Assembly: GCF_029945805.1 (NCBI RefSeq)
Contig: NZ_JAQSDH010000052.1
Span: forward strand, 1 to 64,000
DNA: 64,000 nt
Direction of reading: 5' to 3'
Origin: Flavobacterium sp.
GTDB taxonomy: Bacteria; Bacteroidota; Bacteroidia; Flavobacteriales; Flavobacteriaceae
Both the position numbers and the translations under genes were made by a program. A model generated the notes under the pieces. That model saw only the letters and a list, made by a program, of their open reading frames with translations. It was not told where the DNA came from and ran no database searches. Below are positions 53,224-62,170 of this stretch, in pieces. The stretch's first letter is position 1, and each line of letters begins with the position of its first letter.

Positions 53224-54624
53224 TCACTTTTTACAAATTTCGCTTATGGCATTCCAAATCCTTTTGGAAGCTTCCTGCGGTGGATGTTGATTTATTTTTT
53301 CAAACCATTTCTGAGCTTTTTTAATCACATTAGCAGCGTCATTACTCATCATTTGGAGAATTTTTTGTTCCATCTCATCTGGATTATTTATCCAAAAAAC
53401 GGCTTCATTTGAAGGCATTGATCTAAAATGAATAAAGTTATATATCTTTTTTACAGTCCAATTAGGCACTATACCACCGGAAACATCATAATTAATAAAG
53501 CCACAAGGTTTATCGAAAGCTACAAAATCAAAAACCATTGAAGAACCCAAATTTATAACGAATTCTGAATAATATATGGTATTCATTTGCAAGACTAAAT
53601 CTTCTTTCGTCGGTAAAATAGTATTCCAAGCTTCCCCTACTTTTTTCCACTGTGGATTTATGCTAGTAATTAGATCTTTATATTTTGCTAAAACAGCATC
53701 AAATCGGTTAGAGAAATCGACAGGACATCGTCTGAAAATAATTCCTAGATTATATCCTTTTTTGTTAAGTTCCAGAACTGCATTGGCTAAATCTGCGAGG
53801 TAGGTTGGATCATTTGGTGATGTAGTGCTATCGTCACCAGAATAACAAATGTATTTTTTATCACGATCTAAAGTGTGCTGTTTAAAAAATGCTTCCTTAG
53901 AAATTATAACATCTTTTTGAAAATGACCTTCAAACTGTGGAGTACCAGTGACTTTTATTTGATTTTCTGCAATATAAGGATAGTAAAACTGCAATTCACT
54001 TTTCATGTGTTCACTCCAAACAAAATAGAAATCGGTTTCAATAATTTTTGTTCCTTTGGGTAAATTGTCCCAAGAAAAAATAAACGTTGCTGTTGGAATT
54101 CCTAAATCTTGAGCAGCTAAGATGGGTGCCACTCCAAGCATTATTCTTTGATTAGTACAAAATACCATTCCTGGTTTTTCTTTTTCAAGCGTTGCTAAAC
54201 TGTCAAAGTACAGTTTGGTTTTTCGCTCTTGTCTTGCAATCGATTTTCTGATTCTTACGAGTCCGTTTTTAGAATTATTTCTTAGAATTAAAGTACTGAC
54301 TACAACACTTTTTATAAATTCTTTTAAGCCTCTATTTCGACTTTTAAAGCGATAGTAATCATAAACTTCATCTTTTGTTCTTTTGATATTTTGGGATAAT
54401 TCGATACGCGTTTGAGCAATTTTTAACACATCTGTTAAGGGATGAGCTTTTGCGTATTTTATCGGAATTTCATTAATGCCTAATTTTCGTAAATCGAACG
54501 GCGTATTATTCCAAAATTTAATATCAAATCCTTTCTCAAGTCCAAGTTCATAAAAACTAGTAAAGGCAAAATTTTTAAGGCCAATACCGTCAGGAAGAAG
54601 TATAAGTATTTTATTGTTCTGCAT
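53224..54624 (-). CDS. Probable glycosyltransferase-like protein of unassigned family
   Basis: The 466-residue protein starts ILILLPDGIGLKNFAFTSFYELGLEKGF, like the acceptor half of GT-B enzymes, and has FSWDNLPKGTKIIETDFYFVWSEHMK and VTGTPQFEGHF in the middle, followed by YICYSGDDSTTSPNDPTYLA. This pattern recalls CDP-glycerol or UDP-sugar transferases of surface-glycan loci, but I cannot place it in a named family. A predicted basic helix lies around residues 95-150. The gene is separated from its neighbours by 97 and 141 bases and has a perfect -7 element (54648-54655), so it may be transcribed separately. Confidence 0.6.
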   Translation of the reverse strand: MQNNKILILLPDGIGLKNFAFTSFYELGLEKGFDIKFWNNTPFDLRKLGINEIPIKYAKAHPLTDVLKIAQTRIELSQNIKRTKDEVYDYYRFKSRNRGLKEFIKSVVVSTLILRNNSKNGLVRIRKSIARQERKTKLYFDSLATLEKEKPGMVFCTNQRIMLGVAPILAAQDLGIPTATFIFSWDNLPKGTKIIETDFYFVWSEHMKSELQFYYPYIAENQIKVTGTPQFEGHFQKDVIISKEAFFKQHTLDRDKKYICYSGDDSTTSPNDPTYLADLANAVLELNKKGYNLGIIFRRCPVDFSNRFDAVLAKYKDLITSINPQWKKVGEAWNTILPTKEDLVLQMNTIYYSEFVINLGSSMVFDFVAFDKPCGFINYDVSGGIVPNWTVKKIYNFIHFRSMPSNEAVFWINNPDEMEQKILQMMSNDAANVIKKAQKWFEKINQHPPQEASKRIWNAISEICKK

Positions 54625-54647
54625 TAAAGAAACTACAATTTAATCGC

Positions 54648-54655
54648 CAAATATA
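54648..54655 (-). promoter_or_regulatory. -7 element before the 466-residue transferase-like gene
   Basis: The minus strand reads TATATTTG, a perfect TAnnTTTG match 24 bases before the ATG at 54624. It suggests an internal transcription start within the polysaccharide locus; no -33 TTG is seen. Confidence 0.5.
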
Positions 54656-54765
54656 TTGTTTTATTGAGGAAAATAAAGAATAACTATTGAATAATAAAAC
54701 TTTACTAAAGACCAATAGTCAAATTTTGCTATTCCAGGAAATCGAGGTTATCGTTTTTCAGAATA

Positions 54766-56460
54766 TTATTTTAGTAATTGTGCAGCATTAATCCATTGCC
54801 AAATATGAAAACTGCTTTGATTATCTCCGTTAAAAAATAAATTCAGTTCGGTTTCTAATGCTTTCTTAGTAAACCAGTTATTATCATATAACCTTTCGAC
54901 TTCTGCCCTAACCCAATCTTTTAAATCTTCCGAAAGCCATTCACGTTGCGGGGTTTGTAACGGACGCTTTGGCGCTAAAACTAGCTCTTTTTGTAAAAAC
55001 TGTTCTGCAATTTTACGCAGCATCCATTTTTGAACTCCGTTTTTAATTTTAAAATCGGTTGGACGACTAAAAACATATTCAACCAATTCATAATCTAAAA
55101 ACGGCTCACGCAATTCTGTACCATAAAGCATAGAAACTCGATCATTGAAGCGCAAAGCACGCGGAATTTTAGTGTAAAATAAATCTCTATATTGAAGATT
55201 TAATAAATTGTCGTCAAATGGTTTTGGGTAAGCCGCTTTAGTATAACTTCTTGCAAAATCAGCATTTAGGACATTGCTTCTTAAAGGCGAATTAGTAACA
55301 CCTTGAATAGTATTTTGAGAATTATTGATGTAATAATCATATCCAGCCCATGCTTCATCTGAACCTTGACCATCAAGCAATACTTTTACTCCTTTTTGTC
55401 TTGCCGATTGAAATAATTTAGCATACGCAATCGTTGGAATCCCACCATAAGGTTCCATTTGGTGTTGTGCCATTTGTAATGAAAGTTCGGGAACTTCATT
55501 TGCAGAAAGAGCGCAAACATTAAGGTGAAATGGTCTATTTTCCAACATAGACTTCACCCATTTCAGTTCATCATATCGGTCGTCATTGGTTATAAAAGTA
55601 AATGCTTCAACGGTTGATTTGTCAATATTCTGCTGATCAATCAAGGCTAATAACGTACTCGAATCGAGACCTCCGCTAAGATTAAATCCTATTGGAACAT
55701 CCGCTCTGAAACGTAAATTAATCGCTTTTAAAAGTAGATGGGTAATATATTCTTCTTCGTTTTTATCAAATTGGTTGAATAACAACTTAGTTCTGTTTTC
55801 AAACGAATACCATTTTTCAATTTGAAGTGAACTATTGTGTAGCGTTAAGTAATGACCTCCTGGCAACTGTTGTATATTTTGCCAAAAAGTTTCATTGGGC
55901 ATACCGTAACTGCCTTCCAAAAAAAAACTACCCCAAACCTTTTCGTTAGGAACTTTTCTAACGCCACTCTCTAAAATGGTTTTAATTTCGGAAGCAAAAT
56001 AAAAATTCGCATGATCAAAAAAGTAATAGAACGGTTTTACGCCAAAGCGGTCGCGAGCTGCAAAAAGGGATTGCGCTTTTTTGTCCCAAATGGCAAAAGC
56101 AAACATTCCGTTAAATTTATCTAGACATTTGTTGCCCCATTCTTTATAGGCATTCAGCAACACTTCCGTGTCAGATTGCGTTTTGAATTGATATTTAGAC
56201 TGAAGTTCTTTTTTTAACTCAATATAATTGTAAATCTCACCATTGTAAACCAGCACAAAATTGCCGCAATCACTTGTAAAAGGCTGGTTTGCATTGCTTG
56301 ACAAGTCGATTATACTCAACCGATTATGACCAAGCGCAATTTTATTAGGTTCTAAAAAAAAATCCATAAAATCTGGACCTCGGTGCTTTTGCGCTTCCAG
56401 CATTTGACTAATACTTTGTTTTTGAGCATTTGAACCAATAATTCCTGCAATTCCACACAT
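54766..56460 (-). CDS. asnB: Asparagine synthase (glutamine-hydrolysing)-like amidotransferase
   Basis: An AsnB-family enzyme: an N-terminal class II glutaminase makes ammonia from glutamine, and a C-terminal ATP-pyrophosphatase domain activates a carboxylate. Starting at ATG 56460 it reads MCGIAGIIG, with the catalytic Cys2 immediately after the initiator Met. The longer frame to 56529 would bury this cysteine and is rejected. RGPD, LGHNRLSIIDLS and NGEIYNY mark the glutaminase, and FNLSGGLDSSTLLAL is the ATP site. The position between a nonulosonate cytidylyltransferase and transferase genes suggests it amidates a uronic or nonulosonic acid rather than making free asparagine, but simple asparagine synthesis is not excluded. 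Its start is one base from the neighbouring stop. Confidence 0.87.
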   Translation of the reverse strand: MCGIAGIIGSNAQKQSISQMLEAQKHRGPDFMDFFLEPNKIALGHNRLSIIDLSSNANQPFTSDCGNFVLVYNGEIYNYIELKKELQSKYQFKTQSDTEVLLNAYKEWGNKCLDKFNGMFAFAIWDKKAQSLFAARDRFGVKPFYYFFDHANFYFASEIKTILESGVRKVPNEKVWGSFFLEGSYGMPNETFWQNIQQLPGGHYLTLHNSSLQIEKWYSFENRTKLLFNQFDKNEEEYITHLLLKAINLRFRADVPIGFNLSGGLDSSTLLALIDQQNIDKSTVEAFTFITNDDRYDELKWVKSMLENRPFHLNVCALSANEVPELSLQMAQHQMEPYGGIPTIAYAKLFQSARQKGVKVLLDGQGSDEAWAGYDYYINNSQNTIQGVTNSPLRSNVLNADFARSYTKAAYPKPFDDNLLNLQYRDLFYTKIPRALRFNDRVSMLYGTELREPFLDYELVEYVFSRPTDFKIKNGVQKWMLRKIAEQFLQKELVLAPKRPLQTPQREWLSEDLKDWVRAEVERLYDNNWFTKKALETELNLFFNGDNQSSFHIWQWINAAQLLK

Positions 56461-56461
56461 C

Positions 56462-57157
56462 TTACCAGTTGATTTGAGTGAGTATTTTTTCGGCAGTTTC
56501 CCAATCTTCCATGGTATCAATATTGACATGGAATTTAGGATTACTTTCTATAAAAGCGATGGATTTCCCGTAAAGGGAACCATTTTTAATCACTTCCGTT
56601 TTGGTAATATAAATTGATCCATCACGGTGAAACGCTTTAGGTAAATCTTGTCTTCTCGAAATTATTTGTTGCTCTCCAGTAGCCATTTTCAAAAAGCCAT
56701 TTTCATTTTCTTCAAAGGCCCAATGTGGATTATATTCGTGAGGAATTTCCAAAACGCTTACCAAGCTATCAGCGCTGGAACGAATAAACCTTTCTATAGC
56801 TTTATCAATGCTGCCTTTTTCCCTAAACGGATTAGTAGGTTGTAACAAACAAACTGCATCAAAAAATAGATGCTGCGATTCGAAGTAAGCAATAGCGTGT
56901 TGGACTACTTCAAGCGATGTTGAAGTATCTTGAGCTAATGCTGCAGGTCTTAAAAATGGAGGTTTATAACCACAAATCTCAGCAAGAATGGCAATTTCTT
57001 GATCGTCGGTTGAAACAAGTGTTTGCGTTAGTAATTTAGAATCTTTAGCTGCATTTATCGTGTATTCAATCAAAGGCAATTTGCCCAAAAGTTTACTATT
57101 CTTTTTGGGAACCCCTTTTGAACCACCACGTGCGGGAATTACAGCTAAAAATCTCAT
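56462..57157 (-). CDS. neuA: CMP-nonulosonate (acylneuraminate) cytidylyltransferase
   Basis: Activates a sialic-type (nonulosonic) acid by transfer to CMP. The nucleotide-binding start AVIPARGGSKGVPKKN (residues 5-20) is the CMP-NeuAc synthetase signature, with STDDQEIA and LLQPTNPFR further on and IDTMEDWETAE at the end. The 231 residues fit the single-domain NeuA/PseF/LegF group, whose members differ in the sugar (Neu5Ac, pseudaminic or legionaminic acid); the sequence alone does not decide. It is separated by 2 bases from the methyltransferase gene and by 1 base from asnB, so it is within the operon. Confidence 0.88.
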   Translation of the reverse strand: MRFLAVIPARGGSKGVPKKNSKLLGKLPLIEYTINAAKDSKLLTQTLVSTDDQEIAILAEICGYKPPFLRPAALAQDTSTSLEVVQHAIAYFESQHLFFDAVCLLQPTNPFREKGSIDKAIERFIRSSADSLVSVLEIPHEYNPHWAFEENENGFLKMATGEQQIISRRQDLPKAFHRDGSIYITKTEVIKNGSLYGKSIAFIESNPKFHVNIDTMEDWETAEKILTQINW

Positions 57158-57159
57158 AA

Positions 57160-57789
57160 TTAGTTTTTAAAATTTCTATATTTTCTTTTCAAATAAGTTC
57201 TTATTTTTTCAATGAAGTAAAATAATTTCATTTTGTTATTTGGATAGGGAAATATTAATTGACCTCCTCCACTCCAGTTTTCAGCCGAAAAAGGTCCGTA
57301 ATTTGGATTTTTGTAATTACTTATCATTTCCGTATGCAAGACAGTTTGAAAAAGTGATTTCAACATTTTCAACTGAAGTGATCTTCCACCTTCAATAAAA
57401 ATTACAGAATTCTCCGTACACATTCTTTTTACTTCTTCCAACGACTCATCTGTTCCATCTATAATAATTAAATCATACGTTTTACCTTCAGGAATTTGAG
57501 ACAAATCAGCATATAAACTGATTCGATTAATTTGTGCTATATTTTTTTGGATGGCATTCAAACAAAATTCATTTGCTTCTGTTGCAGTGTATTCTATAGT
57601 TGGTGAATATTCTAAAATTGCATCGGCTATGCATCCAATTCCGATTCCAACTTCTAATACATTTTTTATTTTAAACGTTTCAATTAACCCTAAAATGCAT
57701 TTGAGTGCGTATTCATTTGCTATATTTTGATTCCCATCAATAGATGAAAATTTAGAATAAGTTTCTTCTGCTTTTTTATTTAAATCCAT
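57160..57789 (-). CDS. Small class I SAM-dependent methyltransferase-like protein
   Basis: A 209-residue protein with VLEVGIGIGCIADAIL (residues 44-59) as SAM-binding motif I and YDLIIIDGTDESLEEV as motif II/III. The N-terminal region (MDLNKKAEETYSKFSSIDGN) is helical. The C-terminal part has a Tyr/Asn-rich SNYKNPNYGPFSAENWSGGGQ stretch that may form the acceptor pocket. The protein is inserted between the neuC- and neuA-like genes with 2- and 3-base gaps, so it is very likely to act on the same sugar or its carrier. That is inference from position. The exact acceptor is unknown. Confidence 0.75.
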   Translation of the reverse strand: MDLNKKAEETYSKFSSIDGNQNIANEYALKCILGLIETFKIKNVLEVGIGIGCIADAILEYSPTIEYTATEANEFCLNAIQKNIAQINRISLYADLSQIPEGKTYDLIIIDGTDESLEEVKRMCTENSVIFIEGGRSLQLKMLKSLFQTVLHTEMISNYKNPNYGPFSAENWSGGGQLIFPYPNNKMKLFYFIEKIRTYLKRKYRNFKN

Positions 57790-57792
57790 ATC

Positions 57793-58953
57793 TTAATAGG
57801 TAATTGTTTTATGAAATTGAAGTGGTAATTCTTTTAATAATTTAGCAATGTTTTTTCCTGCATTTCCTCCGCCATACACATCCGATGTTATTCTTTTATT
57901 TTCTTTACTAAGCATTTCAACGGCATTTATAATAGCTATTTCTTCGTAGTCGACATCTACAACATTTCCGCCTCTATCACGACGATTTTGACGCGAACCA
58001 ATATTGACAACAGGAACACCTAAATATGCACATTCGCGAATTCCCACACTGGAATTTCCAATTAAACAAAGGGAATTATTTAATAAATTTAGAAAATCAT
58101 CACCTTCCATATTTTTGAAAAAATGAATATTTTCCATCTTAAATTTTTCACGGAAAGAGCGAATTCCCGAAGAAGTTCCATCGGCTCCTGCATCCACATT
58201 TGGCCAAAACCATAGCGTAGGTTTATTTAATTTCTGAATGGCTCTTAAAGTCGATTCGATATGTTTTCTTGAATCCTGATATTCATTCGTTACAGGATGC
58301 TGCATTACAACAATATATCCGTTACTCAAATCAGGTTGTGAGCCTACTCCACCGTATTTTTCATAAGGATTGAAAGTCAGTTTCGTGTTTTTGGCCACTT
58401 CTTGAGCGATATCAATTGAAGGACATCCTGTATTAAAAACCATATTCGGATTTTCACCTAATTGGATTACTCTTTTTTTGGCATTTTCAGAAGCTACAAA
58501 ATGATAATCTGCTAATTTGGTAATGGAATGGCGTACTTTTTCATCAATATTTCCAGTTACTTCACCGCCCTGAATGTGAGCCAAAGGAATGTTCATATAG
58601 GAAGCCGAAATAGCGGTTGCCATCGTTTCAAAACGGTCAGCAACGGTCACTACAATATCTGGACGAAGATTATCAAAAACAGTGGATAATTCAAGAATTC
58701 CAATTCCCGTAGTTTTTGCAGCAGCAGTTAGATTTTCACCTTCCAATACATTGAACACTTTCGCCGCAATTTCAAATCCGTCTTTTTCGATGTAGTTCAC
58801 AGCACTTCCATATCGTTCAAGCAAGGCAGAGGCCGCAATGATAAGCTGTAACTCCAACTCGGGATGATTTTTAATCGCAGTTAAAACGGTTTTAACGCGA
58901 CTGTAGGATGGTCTGGCTGTAATAACAACAGCTATTTTTCTTTGTGTATTCAT
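57793..58953 (-). CDS. neuC: NeuC-like UDP-HexNAc 2-epimerase (hydrolysing)
   Basis: Epimerises a UDP-N-acetylhexosamine and releases the free sugar that the NeuB partner condenses with phosphoenolpyruvate. The family motifs are present: TARPSYSRV at the N-terminus, VADRFETMATAISASYMNIPLAHIQGGEVTGNIDEKVRHSITK with the UDP-binding histidines, and GNSSVGIRECAYLGVPVVNIGSRQ in the second half. The 386-residue length fits NeuC/LegG. NeuC acts on UDP-GlcNAc and LegG on UDP-diacetylbacillosamine; the sequence does not settle which. It overlaps neuB by four bases, as is typical of the synthesis trio. Confidence 0.87.
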   Translation of the reverse strand: MNTQRKIAVVITARPSYSRVKTVLTAIKNHPELELQLIIAASALLERYGSAVNYIEKDGFEIAAKVFNVLEGENLTAAAKTTGIGILELSTVFDNLRPDIVVTVADRFETMATAISASYMNIPLAHIQGGEVTGNIDEKVRHSITKLADYHFVASENAKKRVIQLGENPNMVFNTGCPSIDIAQEVAKNTKLTFNPYEKYGGVGSQPDLSNGYIVVMQHPVTNEYQDSRKHIESTLRAIQKLNKPTLWFWPNVDAGADGTSSGIRSFREKFKMENIHFFKNMEGDDFLNLLNNSLCLIGNSSVGIRECAYLGVPVVNIGSRQNRRDRGGNVVDVDYEEIAIINAVEMLSKENKRITSDVYGGGNAGKNIAKLLKELPLQFHKTITY

Positions 58954-59957
58954 TCTAAATCATCTTCATTTAAAAAATCCCACTTCGTTTTATTATTGGT
59001 CAGTTTTTTACCAATCACATTTTTAAACTGCTTTGCAGAAATTCCAAAACCGCTGGGTTTTTTACTTTCTAAATCGTCGAAAGTAATAATATGTCCTTTT
59101 GGCAACTCTTTATTTATGGCTAATGATTTTTCAAAAATAGCTTTCAACTCTTTGAAATTCTCATTCGTATTCTTGTCAATAGGATTATTTTGGGCACAAT
59201 GGATTTTATTTACCGCTTCCACTAGTAGTTTGGTTTGCATTATAGTCAATGAAGCTGCTGTATCTGGTCCAAACATTTCTTTGTGGAACACTACGTGAAA
59301 TTCTAAAATTGCTGCACCAAGTGCAACGGCAGCAATTCCTGTGGACACCCAAGACGAGTGATCCGAAAAACCTACAGGAACTTTATAACGCTCTTTCAAT
59401 TCCTGGATTACATTCAATCCGTATTGTTCTGGTTGCGTTGGATAAGCCGTCGTGCATTGCAAAATAGAAAATTTGGTATTTTTACCTTTCAGGAAGTTGA
59501 CCGTTTCATCTAATTCAGAATAATTACTCATTCCTGAGGAGATGATTATAGGTTTTCCTGTTTGCGTGACTTTTTCTAAAAGCAATAAATTCATTACTTC
59601 TCCCGAGCCAATTTTATATGTATGAACTCCAACTTCTTCTAACCAATCAACCGCCATATTACTAAAAGGGGAACAGATAAAATCCAAACCAACTTCGTCA
59701 CAATGCTGTTTAATTTGTTTCCATTGTTCGATCGTAAATTCCATGCGTTTCCAATACTCGTAACGCGTAGCATCTTCTTTAGAAAATTTAATTCGAAACG
59801 GTTCATGGATGCTACTTTCGGCTTCGGCAATGTGCATTTGAAATTTAATCGCTTGAACACCAGTTTTTGCAACGGCATCAATATAAGAATGCAGAATTCC
59901 CAAACTTCCATCATGAGCTTGAGCAATTTCGGCTATTAAATAGGGTTTGTTATTCAT
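58950..59957 (-). CDS. neuB: NeuB-like nonulosonate synthase
   Basis: Condenses a free N-acetyl sugar with phosphoenolpyruvate to make a nine-carbon sialic-type acid. The N-terminus reads PYLIAEIAQAHDGSLGILHSYI, where canonical NeuB has EIG-NHNG. The central metal/substrate segment is LEFHVVFHKEMFGPDTAAS, where many NeuB proteins have EKHFTLD...GPDH. A C-terminal SAF (antifreeze-like) domain contains KKPSGFGISAKQFKNVIG. It therefore belongs to the family but is a divergent subgroup, so I do not assign Neu5Ac, legionaminic or pseudaminic specificity. It sits upstream of neuC in the same operon and overlaps it by four bases. Confidence 0.85.
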   Translation of the reverse strand: MNNKPYLIAEIAQAHDGSLGILHSYIDAVAKTGVQAIKFQMHIAEAESSIHEPFRIKFSKEDATRYEYWKRMEFTIEQWKQIKQHCDEVGLDFICSPFSNMAVDWLEEVGVHTYKIGSGEVMNLLLLEKVTQTGKPIIISSGMSNYSELDETVNFLKGKNTKFSILQCTTAYPTQPEQYGLNVIQELKERYKVPVGFSDHSSWVSTGIAAVALGAAILEFHVVFHKEMFGPDTAASLTIMQTKLLVEAVNKIHCAQNNPIDKNTNENFKELKAIFEKSLAINKELPKGHIITFDDLESKKPSGFGISAKQFKNVIGKKLTNNKTKWDFLNEDDLE

Positions 59958-60021
59958 TTTTAAATATTGAGAAAGCAGTAAAAATAACGAATTCGAATTT
60001 TTGAAAAGGCTTTTGGAGAAA

Positions 60022-61227
60022 TTAATTTGATAAAATTTCGTTTACTGATTTTGCGAAATTTTCATCGCTAAAAAAATCGCCAAAAGGAAAGACTTCTTCG
60101 TTTGTTTCTAACCGATTTAAGATTAGATTCTCTAGCTTCGTTTTTATTTCAAGTTTATCGTTGCTATTTGCAATAAATCTAGCATCCGTGATGATATTTC
60201 TGAGTTCGCTTCTTTCTGGTGAAAGCGAGAATATTGGTTTTTTTAATGCCGACAGAAAAGGTGCTTTGCCTACTAAGATATTACAGTATAAAGGGCCATT
60301 TTCTAAAATTACATTGATGTCGGCGCAATATTTTTGTTCAAAACACGAATTTGAAAAATTTAAGGTTTCCAAAATAATTATGTTTGAAATTTGCTCATAT
60401 TTTTTAGCTAGTTGTTTCAAATTGACTCCTTTTAATCGAAGTACAAATTCAGTATTTTCTTTATAAATAGAATTACTTTCAACTAGTTCTTTATAAGCAT
60501 CAAGAAGAATTTCTATATTTCTTCCAAATTGAATTGCGCCATGATACAAAATGGTCATTTTTTTATTCTTTTGGACTATTTGTTTATTGTCGCTTAAATC
60601 AAATACACCTTCAACGTATTGGTGTGGAAGCGTAAAAAATTTCTTTTTGGTTCCATATAAAAACTCCAAATCATTTGACATATAATGAGCCGAACTCGTG
60701 CACGTTTTAGCTTGAGAAACCACATTATACATTTCTTTCATTTGATACATCTGAAGATTTGTCAACTTTTTATTAGAACCGACATACCAAAATAGCGGAT
60801 AAGGATCGTGAAAATTAACGATGGCTTTTTTTAGAATTGGTAAATCTTTTGAGCCTAATATCGTTTCATGGGCTAAACCAGCACTTCTAATAAAGATATG
60901 ATCGTACTTTTTATAATCAATTTTTGAAATGTGATGCGCATACAATTTGTTGATATGATCCAGATTCAATGACCTATGAAAAACCCTCCAATGGAATTTG
61001 TTAGCGAGAACTTTGTAGAACGGAACTTTAGTTTTAATTAGATGCGATTCAATAGAATTAACAGGTAGTAAATGCAATTGATCGTCACTATCAACCGTTT
61101 TTAGATACACTACATCAATTATGGAGTTGGGATACGCTACTCTTAATTTTGCCAAAAAAGACCGAGAAATTATTCCTTGACTAGTTCCTGAAACTCTTAA
61201 ATCTTGCTCAACAATTAGAAACTTCAT
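60022..61227 (-). CDS. GT-B-fold glycosyltransferase-like protein
   Basis: The 401-residue sequence has a GT-B-like N-terminal half (MKFLIVEQDLRVSGTSQGIISRSFL) and a donor-side half with MTILYHGAIQFGRNIEILLDAYKEL, FVLRLKGVNLKQLAKKY and later FLSALKKPIFSLSPERSELRNII. The pattern is that of GT4-like enzymes, but the usual E-x7-E element is not obvious, so the family is uncertain. It lies between neuB (64-base gap) and a GT2 gene (7 bases), on the same strand. Its position next to neuB raises the possibility that it transfers the nonulosonic acid, although no typical sialyltransferase signature is visible. Confidence 0.65.
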   Translation of the reverse strand: MKFLIVEQDLRVSGTSQGIISRSFLAKLRVAYPNSIIDVVYLKTVDSDDQLHLLPVNSIESHLIKTKVPFYKVLANKFHWRVFHRSLNLDHINKLYAHHISKIDYKKYDHIFIRSAGLAHETILGSKDLPILKKAIVNFHDPYPLFWYVGSNKKLTNLQMYQMKEMYNVVSQAKTCTSSAHYMSNDLEFLYGTKKKFFTLPHQYVEGVFDLSDNKQIVQKNKKMTILYHGAIQFGRNIEILLDAYKELVESNSIYKENTEFVLRLKGVNLKQLAKKYEQISNIIILETLNFSNSCFEQKYCADINVILENGPLYCNILVGKAPFLSALKKPIFSLSPERSELRNIITDARFIANSNDKLEIKTKLENLILNRLETNEEVFPFGDFFSDENFAKSVNEILSN

Positions 61228-61234
61228 TGTGTTT

Positions 61235-62170
61235 TTATTTTTTTAATAACTTCTTTTTAATTCGATATACTGGTTTTTTTATTCCCCAAAAATTATACAA
61301 AACAACCCATTTAATCCTTTGAAAAGTTGATAATTCCAAAGATGTGATTATTTTTTTTGATAAACTAAATTCTTTAAAATTAAGTGCCACTAGCAAGAAG
61401 TATCGAATAATAGAATTGGACAGTAAATTTTTATCTTTTAGATTTTCAATGACATTCAAAATGGCGTCCACATACGATTTACGTCGTATTGGATTATCAT
61501 TATAAAATTCACCTGTGTTGGAATTTTGATGTTTTCTTCCGTAGAACAGACATTTATCAATAGATATTCCGTTGTAACCCGAAGACACTATTCTGGAATA
61601 TAGTTCCCATTCTTCTGCATACATTAAGGTTTCGATAAACCTATTTTTTTCGAAACATTCTTTCTTCCACATTACGGCACAAGAATTAAATGGAAGTTCA
61701 TTTTTTAGCATTTTTTCAACATCATTCTTATCTATACTAAAAGTAGTGTATTGCTTTGAATAATCAAATTTATAGTCAAAATCATCAAAAAACACCTCTC
61801 GAATATAGCGACAGAAATAAATAGTATTATCCGTTAATTCTTTAACACAAAGCTCTAAATTTTGTGGATGAGGAATATCATCATCATCAAAAAAAATAAT
61901 ACAATCGCCTTGGGCTAAATCTATTCCAAAATTTCGACAGCCTGGTAATCCTTTTATGTACTTATCAGTTCGTTTGTAAAAGTTAAATCTACTATCTTTC
62001 TCTAAGAGTGGTGTTATAACTTCTAGAGTATTATCGGAACCACCATCATCAATAATGATACATTCCCAACTATCAAACGTTTGATTTTGTATCGCTAGTA
62101 GGGATTCTACAATGTAATCTGCCCTATTGTAGGTTGCCATTATTATAGACACTTTAGGTGCACTCATCAT
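61235..62170 (-). CDS. GT2-family glycosyltransferase
   Basis: GT-A-fold transferase of 311 residues. PKVSIIMATYNRADYIVESLLAIQNQTF is the GT2 start, IDDGGSDNT carries the first aspartate, and FFDDDDIPHP is the metal-binding site (extra aspartates beyond the usual D-x-D). The C-terminal portion is basic (KKPVYRIKKKLLKK) and may contact the membrane. The specificity is unknown. Its start codon overlaps the stop of the upstream GT2 gene by one base (TGATG). Confidence 0.92.
   Translation of the reverse strand: MMSAPKVSIIMATYNRADYIVESLLAIQNQTFDSWECIIIDDGGSDNTLEVITPLLEKDSRFNFYKRTDKYIKGLPGCRNFGIDLAQGDCIIFFDDDDIPHPQNLELCVKELTDNTIYFCRYIREVFFDDFDYKFDYSKQYTTFSIDKNDVEKMLKNELPFNSCAVMWKKECFEKNRFIETLMYAEEWELYSRIVSSGYNGISIDKCLFYGRKHQNSNTGEFYNDNPIRRKSYVDAILNVIENLKDKNLLSNSIIRYFLLVALNFKEFSLSKKIITSLELSTFQRIKWVVLYNFWGIKKPVYRIKKKLLKK

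Noticed and set aside
56461..56529. Longer N-terminus of the asparagine synthase-like protein
   Set aside because: AsnB-type enzymes need cysteine directly after the initiator Met, so the start must be 56460; the extension also overlaps neuA.
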